64,000 nucleotides of DNA. Origin: Blepharisma stoltei. Taxonomy: Eukaryota; Ciliophora; Heterotrichea; Heterotrichida; Blepharismidae. The number at the start of each line of letters is the position of its first letter. Position 1 is the first letter of the stretch. The DNA lies in the NCBI GenBank assembly GCA_914767885.1, contig CAJZBQ010000048.1:496001-560000 (forward strand). The letters are read 5' to 3'. This document shows, piece by piece, positions 22,325 to 34,055 of this stretch. The position numbers and the translations under genes were made by a program. The notes beneath the pieces were generated by a model, which was not told where the DNA came from, did no database searches, and saw nothing but the letters and a program-made list of their open reading frames with translations.

Positions 22325-22624
22325 ATGATGGCAAAGTCTTCAACTGAGATTGTGCTTGATATAAAACCTTATGATCAGACAACCAATCTTGGCGAATTAG
22401 CAGAAAAAGTGTTCAAAACTGTTTGCTTTGAAGGCTTGTCTTGAAATAGTGACTATACAATATCCCCAATTGCTTTTGGGCTGAAAAAACTAGTAGTAAA
22501 GGGCACAATAAGTGGCAATTTAGTTAATATTGACGATTTGATGGATGAAATAAATTATATGAAAGGAAGCGATGATAGCGATATTGTTCACTCAGTGGAC
22601 TTAGCCTCGTTTAGAAGAATTTAA
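22325..22624 (+). CDS. EEF1B: Translation elongation factor 1B exchange domain
   Basis: 99 aa: MAKSSTEIVLDIKPYD ... FEGLSWNSD ... PIAFGLKKLVVKG ... SVDLASFRRI. This matches the C-terminal guanine-exchange domain of eEF1B beta/delta, which recharges eEF1A. The conserved Trp is TGA at 22442-22444. The N-terminal GST-C-like half of the usual ~220-aa protein is absent and I find no exon for it upstream, so this is a minimal, archaeal-sized version or a partial gene. Confidence 0.85.
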
Positions 22625-22827
22625 TAGGCAGTTCAAATCAGAAAAATGAATTAAAATTAAAATATTTCACACACAAAATATATTTTATCGCAAAAATCCT
22701 TATGTAATAAAATTAAAAAATATAAATTTTTCATCATTCTAGTAACATTAATCTATTTTTTTTAGAATATAAGAAATCAATTTATCGCAATCTTTTTTCC
22801 CAGCATTTATGAAATATTATTTTAAAA

Positions 22828-25800
22828 ATGACCGACTTAGAACATTAGCATCATGAGCATTAATTAAATCGAGAAGTCCCTAAAGGCCCTCAGACCACTA
22901 TAAGCCAAGCCTTCATTAGCCCTCACATTTTGCTTTAGAGTTCGCACTGTTGCTCCTTCCAGACAAGGGCATGCACATTCTACCAGAAGTTGATGATGCT
23001 AAGTCACTATGCTGCCGTCAATAATTGCTTTCTAAAATATTTGAAAATGGAAAATTTCTGGTCATTTGTTGACCAGGATAGAAACTTGAAGCCAAAGACG
23101 CAGCACCTGCATGCATTAGGGAGTTGCTAGCATCAGAGGTAGTACCGAGCTTCCCCTTTCCAGCTTCAAGTTTTTCCTTCCCATGAGAAAAAGCCAATCT
23201 TGATGTGAGCCAACCTGTGCTGCTGCTCTCAAAACTTGTCAAATCCAAGCTGAATAATACTCCCAAGCACCTTTTACCCTTCCTTAAGATACGGTGCGTA
23301 AAGCCTTCCGAATGTAGAAATTGGGAAAAAGGGCAGCTTTGCCAAGCCATTTATAAACCACCAACTTAGAACAAAGTCTCTTAGTTTGGGTAACAGCTAT
23401 TTAGCTAAATCGCAACAGTAAAACTGTAAAAGCAAAATCTTTAACAGACCTCAGTGATGGCGTCCTCCTTTACGATTTAATGTCTCAAGTGTAACTTTAA
23501 TTTAGCCACCCAGAAATTTTCATCCCCTCTTTAATCAATCATGATGTCAGAGAAAACTTTGCTTTACGGCTTGGAAATCTAAGTAAGCTCAAAAAATGCT
23601 TAATCCCCTGGCTAAAGCCAAAAATATTTGCATATAAGCATTTCTATAATATACTTTAATGCAAATTTCGATTGTTTAAATCATTTTTTAAACTCAAAAA
23701 TAGAAATCTAAATTATTTTTTTTTAAACTAAAATTTTTAAATTTCTTATCAAAATTTTCATAAATAAAAATTTTAATTCCCCAATGATTAATAAAATTAG
23801 AGAGAGATTTAGAGAAATATTACACAGAGGTCCTAGACATTCCTTATACCAAACTTGTAGAGCATATTGAGATCTCTGCAATAGCAAGAAGCGCCGATAT
23901 CCAAAATCTAATTAGCTTAATTGAGTTAGTGATGGGCGCCATCCTTAATTGTGAAGCCAAAGAGACCTATATTTCAAGAATATTGGAATTAAATGAAGCA
24001 ATTCAAGCTGAGCTTATGGTTTTCATTCACTCCCCCCCCCTTTAAATTGAAACAAAATATAGGTAAAATTCCTACTTTTTTGGGAAATTACCCCCCCTTT
24101 AAATTGAAACAAAATTTTATTATGTATAATAGAAAATTTTATAGGTAAAAATCATTATTTTATATGTAAATACGTTAATACCCTATTTAATATGCTTCAA
24201 ACATATAAGATTTAGAAATTAAACTCTATTTTGTCCAATTGTTATGGGGAGAGTTAGAAGAATACCATTGTCTCTTTAAATTTATATAATTATTTTCTAT
24301 AAAATTTTATCTCTGAAAACAATTTTATATATAAATTTTTTTATAAAAAAATTTTCTTAACCCCCCTTTAAATTGAAACAAAAATTTTTTGTTTCAATTT
24401 AAGGGGGGGGGAGTCAGAGGATTTTAAATAAATTGCAAGACCCAAAAGAATTATCAGAAGATAAAAGTACTTCGCAATTAAGACAAGAAAACAGGTCTTT
24501 GTATTTACAGCTGGATGAATTGAGAAACAGCTTAAACGAAATAGTGCAGATTCAAACTGAGCTAATTAAAGAAAGAGATGAAGGACTAGAAAAGATAAAG
24601 GTGTTAGAAGATGAGGTGGAAAGAAAAGTTAATAGAAGATCACAAAATGCTGATATGGCTAGGATTTATTTTTTGAATATTTTTTTATAAAAAATATTTT
24701 AATTAAAAAATATAGTACTATGATATGAGCCTTATGCAGCTTGAAAATCAATTAAACTTAAAAGATGGGATCATTCAAGACTTAAAAAGCCAAATCAATG
24801 AAATTAAAAAAGACAGCCTAAGAGAGGCTTCTTCTTTAAGAGACGAACTTGATGTAGCTCATGAAAAAATTATGCAGCTCACCAAAGTTGAAGCTACCCT
24901 TGAGCAATACAAAAAGCGCCTTGAAGACGTCAACACTTACAAAAAGAAAATAAAAGACCTGGAAGACGAAAAAGAAGCTCTTGAAAAATCTTTAAATAAT
25001 TATGAAAACGAGGAATTCGGAGCACAAGATATGAAACAAGCCTTAGACTACTATAAAGAGCAATATCAAATTGAAAAAGAAAGATCAGCCAGCTTATCAT
25101 TATCAGTAGAAGAAAAAGAAAGAACTATTAAGGATTTAAGAAAATCCAAAAATGATATTGATGAGCGAAAGCAACGTGTAGAAAATGAATTAAAAGACTT
25201 AAAGCAAGAAGTCGAAGTCCTCAAATCAGGGGTCGAAACTGCAAGGTCAGAAGACGGTTTTTCATTGCAAAGGTCTATACAGCTTGAGCTAGAAGAGCAA
25301 GTCAAAAGACTTCAAGCCGAAAATAAGCTTCTGCGAGGCCAATCATCCAATAAAAGTATTATTCAAGAAATGAATGACCAAATGGACTCTGTTTTAATTT
25401 CTAAAAAAATCGTAGAAGAAAATCTAGCAAATGAAAAGAAAAATACCAAAGATATTCAAAATAAATATGATAGTTTAGAAAAAGATTTCAATGAACTTTC
25501 CAGCAAGTTTTCTGATCTACAGCAAGATTTAAGCGATTCTCATGAGGCTAATGAAAATTTAAAATATAAAATTCAGCAGCTAGAAAAAGAAAAAGCAAAT
25601 TTAGAGCATGTGCAAGCTGATTATGATAGGATAAAAGGGGAAAGAGATTCTCATATACAAGAAATGAAAAATTTATTTATCCCTTTTTATTAATTAGGGA
25701 GTAAATTTTTTTGCACGCAAGTTAATGAAGTTTTTATTAATGTTATATAAAATTTTATATAAAAAATTGAAAATTTCAGATTTGTATGGATATCTAATTT

Positions 25801-26525
25801 AATTTATATAAACGAAAGCATTCTAAATTCAATTATTATAGACACTAGAAAAAAATTTATATTTAAAACAATTTTTTTTACATTAGCAAAGGGGAGTTAG
25901 AGAAAAAGATGAAATTACCCAGAAGCTACTAGAAAGCAAAGAAGATATTCATAAGCTAGAAACCGTGATAGTTCAAAAAGAAACCTTTTTAAAAGCAGCT
26001 GAAATTGACAGAGAAAGAATCGAAAATAAGCTAAGAGAAGCTTACGAAAGTGAAAGAATCGCATTAAGCCAGCTCGAAGTCTTAAAAAAAAATAAAGGGG
26101 AATCTGAAGAACAAAATATTGACAAAATAAAATATTTGGAATTTGAAAGAGACATTATGAAGCTAAATTCAGAAAATACAGCCTTAAAATTGACATTAAG
26201 AGAAAAAGACGACACTCTTAAAAGCCTACAAAAAGAAAAAATCAGAGTAGAAACCGACCTCAGAGAGTCTTTGACGTTAAGAGAAGAAACATTAACCTCA
26301 GTTCACCAAGAAGAAATTAGAAACTTATCAAATATGCTGAACCAAAAAGAAAATGAAGTGCTTTATTTGTCGAAGTCTAAAGAAGAAGTTGTAAGCGCGT
26401 TTAATAAAGAGCTGAGACTCATGAGCATGGTTTTATATGAAGCTGGGATGCAGATGATGCAGACTAATAGAACTGTTAAAGGAGATAAAAGCTGGATTAA
26501 TAAAAAAAGGACAATGAAAAGTTAA
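22828..26525 (+). CDS. HOOK: HOOK-family microtubule/dynein adaptor
   Basis: 776 aa after removing five inserts and two introns. N-terminal Hook (CH-like) domain: MTDLEQSLLVWLNRNS...SDGVLLYDLMSQVHPEIF...NLSKLKKCLIPWL...EKYYTEVLDIP...LISLIELVMGAILNCEAKETYI. Long coiled coil from about residue 150 to 720. The C-terminus AFNKELRLMSMVLYEAGMQM resembles the HOOK SAWYNMGM block. HOOK proteins join dynein-dynactin to cargo. Introns 23390-23404 and 23491-23505. The TAA at 26523-26525 is 2 bp from the stop of the convergent gene. Confidence 0.85.
22838..23366. mobile_element. Retroposon-like insert with 14-bp TSD in HOOK exon 1
   Basis: ACCGACTTAGAACA (22831-22844) and ACCAACTTAGAACA (23360-23373) flank about 515 bp of GC-richer DNA. 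The duplication contains TTA; excision between the two TAs (529 bp) restores MTDLEQSLLVW. No protein-coding content seen. Confidence 0.8.
23390..23404 (+). other. 15-nt intron in HOOK
   Basis: GTAACAGCTATTTAG between VW and LNRNSKTV. Confidence 0.85.
23491..23505 (+). other. 15-nt intron in HOOK
   Basis: GTAACTTTAATTTAG splits the Val codon of LMSQVHPEIF. Confidence 0.85.
23652..23788. mobile_element. TA-bounded IES in HOOK
   Basis: 137 bp, very AT-rich. Removal joins KHFYN to the (I)KLERDLEKYYTEVLDIP helix in frame. A neighbouring TA gives 140 bp, which is equally in frame. Confidence 0.65.
24027..24413. mobile_element. MITE-like IES in HOOK, TCA-flanked (core class beta)
   Basis: 387 bp flanked by TCA|CTCCCC ... 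GGGGAG|TCA. Four copies of CTTTAAATTGAAACAAAA: direct pair at left, head-to-head at right. Removal gives AELMVFIQRILNKLQDP. Confidence 0.9.
24660..24723. mobile_element. Short TA-bounded IES in HOOK
   Basis: 64 bp. Removal gives NADMAMSLMQLENQL, a continuous coiled coil. Confidence 0.8.
25678..25897. mobile_element. TA-bounded IES in HOOK
   Basis: 220 bp. Removal gives EMKNLFREKDEITQKLL. Its right end GGGGAGTTA and left TATCCC weakly recall the CTCCCC superfamily. Confidence 0.75.
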
Positions 26526-26527
26526 GT

Positions 26528-29500
26528 TTAAGGTAATAGAAAATCGGATTTTTCAATAAAAGATACAAATAATGGAATGTCTAAGGTATCGTCTGATTTT
26601 AAGTGGGAAAGACCAAAAATAAAATCGTTTAGGATCAAATGTGGATGGTGCCGCGATATTTTTAATAGTCCTTGGGAAGGAGTGAACTGGTGCATCTTGA
26701 TATTAATGGTTTCTTTGCATTTTTTTATTGTATACTCTTGTTGTATTCCTGGCATTTTATACCCAAGCATCCATTTTTCTCCAATTTCTGCTTCTTTGCT
26801 AAAGCAAGGAATACACAATTCTTCAATTTCTTCTTCAAATTTCGCAAATTTAAGTATATCAGCTGCCTCTTTAAACAAATCATAATGATTTGCATTAAAA
26901 TTTTCTATCAGCTTTTCTTTTAAATTTTCTTTATATATCACAAATGCTTGGATTTTTGGCAAATTTGTCTGAATATAGAAAATTTTATAGTCGCTGAAAT
27001 TCCATCTTGTAATTGTGTCTGATTTTATCCTCATTAATTGGTAAGAACTATCAGCTAAACGTTGAGCAAAATATGTGCAGCCTGGGAAAAATAAATTAAT
27101 CTCAAAAAATCCTGATGTTAAAAATTCTGATTTTTGGTCGAATATTTTGTTAATATAAGGGAAATGATAGACTTTTGCGCCATTTAATAAAAATATCAAA
27201 TTATCGATTTCTCTGTTGACCCCAGTGTTGATTGATGATGAGTTGTACTCGTTAATACTGGTATAATCAAGCAAGGATTTGACAAAACATTGCCGATTTC
27301 CTGAATTCAATAAATTATTTATATTGATTTCTGTTATTTCTAGAATATTTTCTTTTGAAATCTCAGTTTCACATTCAGCTTTTATACTAATTTGTGAATA
27401 AGTCGATGGGTTAATTGTTGGAATTATCCCAATTTTACTTCGCGAAGTGCCCATGACTGTAATTTTATATGCGCTTTCGTTAAGAATGGTTGATTTTCAG
27501 TTATATTTGCAGCCTGAAAAAACAGTTTTGTATTGTTTTGTAATTTCTTGGTCTTTATATGTAAATAAATTAATTCTGATTTCATCATAATCATAATTGC
27601 TTACTCCCCCCCCCCCCTCCGTGAGCGAACAAAACCATTAGAAAAATCGCCATTTTTTGACCAAAAACCCACCCTCCGTGAGTGAACAAAAATTTTTTTT
27701 AATAGAAAAAATTTTAATGGAAAAAAATTTTGATATATAAGTGATAATTAGTATAATGAAATCTAGAGCTAATTCTGTTTAATTTTAAACAAATTGCGTT
27801 TTAAAACATAAAATTTTTGCAAATTAAATTAATATTTGCTTCCCAATTTTTGCAAATTAGGATTTTTTTAAATTTCGAAAAAAATATTTTTTATAAAATT
27901 TATATATAAATTGTTTTTAAAAAAAAAATTAACCCCCCTCCGTGAGCGAACAAAATTTTTTTGTTCGCTCACGGGGGGGGGGGGGGGGAGTTAGCAGAAA
28001 TTTCGTGGCTGCTGTAATTTCATGTAAATATCCTTCCCAAACTAAGCATGATAAATGATTAATAACGATTTTCGGCATATCACTGCTACAATCCAGCGTA
28101 TAAACCAGCAATCCTACGATCCTCTGCTCAAAACAAATCCAATAAAAGCATGGATTTACCAAATTTTTTATTTCTAAAAATAATAAACTTAAGCTTGAAT
28201 TTATATTTCGACACATTTCTGGAAGATAATTATAGTACTCACCTAATATTGGACTGATATTTTTTTCATACACATTAATTGGTTTAAATCACAGGTTTTC
28301 TCAATTGACATTTTCTCCATTTGAATCGAATTTTAATTTTACCTTTGTTTTTTCACTTGATTTATTTATGATATCGTCAGCTAATTTGCAGAGTTTTGAG
28401 CTTCTGGATTTTATTTTGGATTTCGTGCGGGGCTTTCTACTGGGTGGTGTAGTTAAATTTTTGTGGGAACGATGGATTATTTTTGATTCATTTTTGGCGG
28501 ATTGAAAATTGCTACTGAGAAGTATCTGATTTGCATCATTTATTCTGCTGAGCAAGTCTGATGAGGCAGGAAGATAAATAAAATTGGGATCAATTGATTG
28601 GGATGGCTCATTGTTTATAGGGTTTGAGATAGAGCCTAATAATGGGTCATTTTCTTTGAGATTGAAATATTTATGGAGATTTGTTGATGATATATAATCG
28701 GAGTCTTTTATAATTTTTTCGAAATAATCTGCATCGTCTCATATAAATGAAGAATCAATTTTGAGATTTTGGGGACTTAATGGGGCCTAAGACTAGCCAA
28801 GCAGCAAAAGAACCTATAGCTCCGGGCGAGTTTTGCCTCTACATTCAAATTTAGTATCTTCGAGATGAAATTTGAGAAAAATGTTTTTTTTTTGTTGCCC
28901 TGGGGCCACTAGTGCCATGGCAAAGGTACAGTTAATATCGATACTAACTGATATGTATCCCTAACTTGGACTCCAGGTGCTGAACCACAGCCGCCAAATT
29001 CCTATATTGCACTCCAAAGTTCTAAGGTAGCATCAAGAATGAGGTCTAGAGCTAGAGCAGAGCTATTTCTAGTGGATGCTTGCAAGCCCAGAGAAGTTGG
29101 CCTACGACTAAGCAAGACTTATCTTAAGGCTTACCTTGGGTGTGCTATTAAACAAGGAGATCCTAATCTTTAATCCTATCCTTAAATAAATGAAGTGGAC
29201 TTGGTGAGGCTAGCTTCATTTTTTCATTGGGTAATATTTTCAATTACTACTAAAGTTGATAATCTATAGGCATTTAATAAGACTGAAGCTTTTTCTAAAG
29301 AATCTTTTCTAGGAGAGCTGCTTTGAATTTCTTTTTCGCCTTTTTTCAAATCTTCTAAAATTATTTCTCTATCCTGAATGGACTCTATTAATTTTTGTGC
29401 AATTGAGGTCCCATTTTTTAAATTAAAAATTTCCGAGGTTATCTTTGATGAAATTTCATTTTCAGGTAATTGATAAATGCTAGATTTATAAAGATCTCTC

Positions 29501-29793
29501 ATAAATGAAGGAATTTTGCTTTCCTCTCATTGATTTTCTAATCTTTCTTTGAGATCTTCTACAGTATACAGTGATGTTTTTAGGACTTTTCAATTGAAAA
29601 CTTTTCCGCCTTCTCCGTTTTCATTTTGCTTTCCTCAACTGGGGAAGTTTTTTATTGCAAGACTTTTACAGAGCGGCGTAAGCCTTCTATTTAACTGATT
29701 TAATGATAATTTCCTTGAAGATTTACTTTTTGAATCTGGTCTTGACCTTTTCGTAAATAATGACTGCTGATCTTGCAGAAAATTCGATTCCAT
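26528..29793 (-). CDS. Large hypothetical protein, possible acyltransferase-like fold in the middle
   Basis: 810 aa after removing two inserts (27602-27991 and 28744-29186) and reading several TGA as Trp (e.g. GENVNWENLWFKP). Starts MESNFLQDQQSLFTKRSRP. The N-terminal third is basic and helical. A Lys-rich linker (TTPPSRKPRTKSKIKSRSSK) follows. The C-terminal half has mixed alpha/beta character, including FYWICFEQRIVGLLVYTLD and LSCLVWEGYLHEITAATKFLL, loosely GNAT-like. No family is confidently recognised. TAA at 26528-26530 is 2 bp from the HOOK stop. Confidence 0.65.
27602..27991. mobile_element. Class alpha MITE in the large hypothetical gene
   Basis: 390 bp, TTA-flanked, nearly identical to the element nested at 2819-3209 and to 48105-48493. 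Removal gives ATKFLLSNYDYDEIRINLF. Confidence 0.9.
28744..29186. mobile_element. Retroposon-like insert with 10-bp TSD
   Basis: ATAAATGAAG at 28743-28752 and 29186-29195 flanks GC-richer DNA. Excision between the TAs of the repeats (443 bp) is in frame and gives ASLTKSTSFIWDDADYFEK. Confidence 0.7.
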
Positions 29794-30232
29794 ACTTTTA
29801 ATCGATTTTTATAGATAAATTATAATGAGATTGAAAATATGATTACTATTTATGGAAACAAAATATGAAATATAAAATAAAAAGCGTTTATATGATTTTA
29901 ACAGAATTTTATAAGAATTTATAGACTTTATAAAATATTGAATTCATTTAAATGCAGTTAATAAAGAAAATTTATTTTTTTTATAATAAATATATGTGAT
30001 AAAAATTTAAACTCACCTTAAACCTCATCAAATATAGTCTTTTATATAAATATACATTATTACCGACATAAAACCATTATTTTATTTTTATATAAAGGCT
30101 TACTTAATTTTTTTTTTGTTGATCTGCTATTTAGTTTATATTATATAATAGTCTAAACAATTAATTTCCACGTTAGGATAAAATAAGTAATTATGATAAC
30201 CCAATCCCTTTATGTAAAATTCATCATATATA
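29794..30232. other. Intergenic, nothing seen
   Basis: Very AT-rich spacer between divergent genes. Confidence 0.4.
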
Positions 30233-31591
30233 ATGTATGGAAGCTTAATTCAGTCTGAAAATGAAACTGATCCTCTACTACTCATCAATCGGTCCAAGCT
30301 CAACAAAATCTTCTCAAGACACATTCCAGGGCGTGATGGAAAAATATCTCCACAAGAAGTCATAAAATTTTGCAAAAACGTCAGAATTTTCCCAGTAAGC
30401 TTTATCCAGGATTTAATCCAAATGATCGAGCTCAAAAAAATGATATGCCTAATACAATAAATAAATACGCTCATACTAAGTAAACCATCATCAGTAGGCA
30501 TGCTTTTATTCATTATATTAGGTACAAGAAAACTCTGCTCGTCAAATAAATTTTCATATCAAAATTTTGAAACTTTATTCAAGCTAATTGCAGATCAAGC
30601 TTTCAATACCAACGCACCAATTAACGACAAATTATTTAATTTAATTTAAATTAATCATAATTATTTCTATTGAAAAAATCAGACTATTTAGCCTAAAAAA
30701 GTATAAGAATGCTGTTCATTCACATCCGAAATTCATGTAAAATGCATTATCAGGTCTCTTTTACATTTGACGTGAAAAAAGAAAATTCAAGGACTCCTTT
30801 GTCGAGTGAAGAATCAATGCAGGACATCCCTGAGAGCGAATTAAAAAGCTTAAACTGCTCAAGAGAAATAAAAAATGACAAAAATTCAGGAATTAAGTAC
30901 TCAACAAAATTTATCACAGGAATTAAAAGATTTTCTAGTATTTCTCCACAAAGAGCTCTGTCGAAATCGCCAAATATGTCTCAGATAGCTAGAAGTGATA
31001 CTAAAGAATCAAGAGGGATTACCATTTCTCCAGCACCATTTCTGGATATCTCTGAAAAATCGTCACCTTGTAATATAAGTAGAACACCCCTTGCTACAAC
31101 GTTTAGTTCAGCTATTATTCCATGTGATAAAAGTGTAATCAAAAGTATAAAGCTTGATAAAAGCGCTATAGCAATGCCGAAGTCTAATTCATACTTAAAA
31201 ATAAGGGCACATTTAAGGGCGCTTTCTAGTGGAATTGTTGAAAATCCTAATGTTTTCATAGTAAATATGGATTTTTTTATGTTTTTTTGAAAAAAAGAAT
31301 AGACAGATGGGAAGGTATATAATAAGAAACGATTCTCCAGAAACAAAGAAGCAAGTATTTTCGATTGAAAAAGCAAAAGAAGTGCTAGGGAGCTTTAAAG
31401 AAAAACATAAAAGTATCTTGTTAAGCCAGCCAAAGATTAAGCAGGCCATAACTTTAAAACAAAGCAGCTACATAGAAAGGATAAGAAATCAGTATTTTTC
31501 GCCTTTGTTTGTCAAAACTGCGATTTTTAATGCTTGGAAAAGTTTAAGAAAAAATCATCAGCCACAAATTCTGCTAGATAAATCTTCATAA
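30233..31591 (+). CDS. Hypothetical protein with three short IESs
   Basis: 393 aa if inserts of 63, 62 and 52 bp are removed. The N-terminus (INRSKLNKIFSRHIPGRDGKISPQEVIKFCKNV) has an EF-hand-like DGKISPQE loop without full consensus. The middle is Ser-rich (SISPQRALSKSPNMSQIAR). The C-terminus is basic and helical (KAKEVLGSFKEKHKS...YIERIRNQYFSPLFVKTAIFNAWKSLRK). Function unknown. The second and third junctions are well determined by frame; the first is one of several options. Confidence 0.6.
30444..30506. mobile_element. Probable short IES (first in 30233 gene)
   Basis: An in-frame TAA at 30458-30460 must be removed. TA 30444-30445 to 30507-30508 (63 bp) does so in frame and starts TATGCCTA with an inverted TAGGCA near its other end. 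Other TA pairs are possible. Confidence 0.45.
30642..30703. mobile_element. Short TA-bounded IES
   Basis: 62 bp. Removal joins NDKLFNL to RMLFIHIRNSC in frame. Confidence 0.65.
31248..31299. mobile_element. Short TA-bounded IES
   Basis: 52 bp containing a T-run and A-run. Removal joins GIVENP to RQMGRYIIRND in frame. Confidence 0.7.
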
Positions 31592-31844
31592 TTCATGTAT
31601 AAGTAGCTTAAGCAAACTTTCTTTAAATTCATTGCTGCTGACTCTAAGCGAAATTATTTAGCTATTTCTTATAGATTGTTAAAAAATAGCAAAAATATTG
31701 CAAAAGCCTATTTTTATTAAAATAAAAGCTAATTTTATTTTTATTTAGATTATACTATTTCACGTTTAATTTTTCACTATCCAATAAAACATTTCTATCT
31801 ATTTTTTATTATAATAGGTCTACAATCCTGATATCAGTGCTATT

Positions 31845-34055
31845 CTAATCAAATCTGCCAGAATAATTTTTAATGCCCTTGACCTTCAACAAAAGTGGCA
31901 GCCACTCCGGCTTTTCATAAACCCTCTTTCCTTTTTCAACTGTTTCGACCATCTTTTTATAGATTTGGCCATCAGATACACCCAGAACCGATCCAAGCAC
32001 CAAATCAGGAGTTGCCAGTGCATCAATCACTTGAATGCTATCCTCTGCCAGCTCATTGCAAAGCCTCATAATGCTTTCCCTTATCGCTTTTACATGCGTG
32101 GCATTAAAAACATTCTCCATTAGTGTCACTAAAGATTTCTCAATTACTCCAATTGTATAGAGCAGCCAGTATTTTCTGAAAATTTTCCCTAAAACTTGGT
32201 CTTTTGCAGCGAGCTCATTTACAAATCTCAAGAAATCGTTGGTTAAAATTAATTCTCCATAGGCTTTGGAGAGTTCTTGGATATAATAAACTTGGGCTTT
32301 ATTCCAAGCGTCAATCATATCGATTGATGTCATTGTATTTTCTTGGAGTTTTAATAAACTTTGGTGAAGCAAAATATTGACTCGGTACTCAATGATTTCG
32401 AGAAGGACAGCTTCGTTTTCTAGCTGTTCGGAATTTTCGAATTTTGGCTTGAATAAGTTGACTTCATTGATGTCAGTTTTTAGGAATTTTAGGGTTTTGG
32501 CTTGGATTTTTTGGCCTTTGAAAGTCTTTTGGACTTGTTTAAATATACTTATTAAGAAAAAAAACTTAAATAAGATAAAAATCGTGTTGATTTTTCTATA
32601 TGGATAAGAAATTGCCTGCTTATATTTTTAGGATGCATCTTTTAAATAGAATAAGAATTTTCCGGCTTGCTGAATAAGGACTGAATTATCCCCTTCCCAA
32701 GTCGCCATGACATCTTGATTATTCCTAATCCTTCCCAGCTGTGCATAGCTTGAATATCCCAGGCCGCCTACAGCCTCCCTGCACTCTTGTAAGCACGCAA
32801 TCCCATACCATGACGTCACCACCTTCAGCGCCGACAAAACTGCATGAAATTCATTGACTTCCAAACATTCTGGATCTTCTTCCAATCTCTTAAAAAACGT
32901 ATTAATATTAGTCCCCAACGAATAAATAACCGACGCTCTTGTGGCAAAAGTTTTTGCTAAATGAGGAATCAGTCTATATCTCTGCAAAGGATAATTTAAT
33001 ACAGGCAATTCAGGTCCTTCCTGCCCACTGAATTGTTTTCTAACTGCAGAAAATCTTAAAGCTATGGTCAAGCCATTCCTCATATCTTGCTCACACCCAC
33101 TGGTGCAGGAAACTCTGCCTCCTACAAGTCCAGCTATCATAATTCCGAACCTTTTTTCTTTATTTTTTATTGCGCTTTTGAATTTTCCTTCTGGATTGAT
33201 GGAACTGAATTTATCGAGAAGGCAGTCATAAGGTATTCTGTAATTTTTGAACAAAATAAAGCCATTATCAATACCTTCTAAGCCAATTTTTTTACCACAG
33301 TCTCCAAGGACAACACCTGGGAAAGTTTCGTGGGAAGCGTCGTTTTTTCTGATTGGGACCACAAAGGCATGTACACCTTTATTAATATTGTCTACGAATA
33401 ACTGTGCAAAAATGACTGACATATTGGCTGTTTTCCCTATAGCACCGATCCACCATTTAGCTGAAGTAGCTGTAGGGGAATTCAAAATAAATTCACGGGT
33501 GCTATGATCATAAACAGCTGTTGTTTCTACACTAGCGACGTTAGATCCATGACCTAGCTCAGTCATTCCAAAAGAGCCATAATCTTGTAAATTGTAAGCT
33601 CTATCGACCAGATTCAAATGTTTTGCAGTGCCAAGGTTGGTCACTGTGTCAGTATAAAGCACTAAATGGACTAAAAGCCTGACTGCAAGAGCAATGTCAT
33701 AGTCAGCCATTCCGTATAAAAGTTCAAGTTTTTTAGTGTAATCTTCTTTTACTACTTTATAATTTAACCCAGCACTAGGATAAATAGCAGCGATTTGCTG
33801 TACAATTCTTTTGCGTAGAGCTTCACGAGATAATTCAGCTTCGTCGAAATGGTTGAAAAGAGGGTTTTCGTGCATAATTCTTCGGCGCTCCATGATACCT
33901 GGGTAGAAATGGCCAAGATAAGATTCCAAAAGAAGGGTCTTGTTGATTGGGGTTCCTTTTTTTCTATAGTCATTTAAAGACTCATCAAAGGGAATTGTAG
34001 GAAAACGAGAAGTGAGGTGGGATTCTATGAGGTTTAGGCGTTTTAAAGAAGACAT
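31845..34055 (-). CDS. ACOX: Acyl-CoA oxidase (peroxisomal beta-oxidation)
   Basis: 703 aa after removing a 99-bp IES. The N-terminal acyl-CoA oxidase domain includes DYDIALAVRLLVHLVLYTDTV. FAD-binding region QDYGSFGMTELGHGSNVASVETTA and AKWWIGAIGKTANMSVIFAQL; the catalytic-domain block is AVRKQFSG and CREAVGGLGYSSY...IRNNQDVMATWEGDN. It catalyses the first, H2O2-producing step of peroxisomal beta-oxidation. The C-terminus SGRFD is not a canonical PTS1. Start MSSLKRLNLIES at 34055, TAG at 31845-31847. Confidence 0.9.
32544..32642. mobile_element. Short TA-bounded IES in acyl-CoA oxidase
   Basis: 99 bp. Removal gives QAGKFLFYLFKQVQKTFKGQK, as expected for the family. Confidence 0.8.

Noticed and set aside
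23018-23350. 110-codon ORF on the minus strand
   Set aside because: Lies wholly within the retroposon-like insert in HOOK and shows no known motif.
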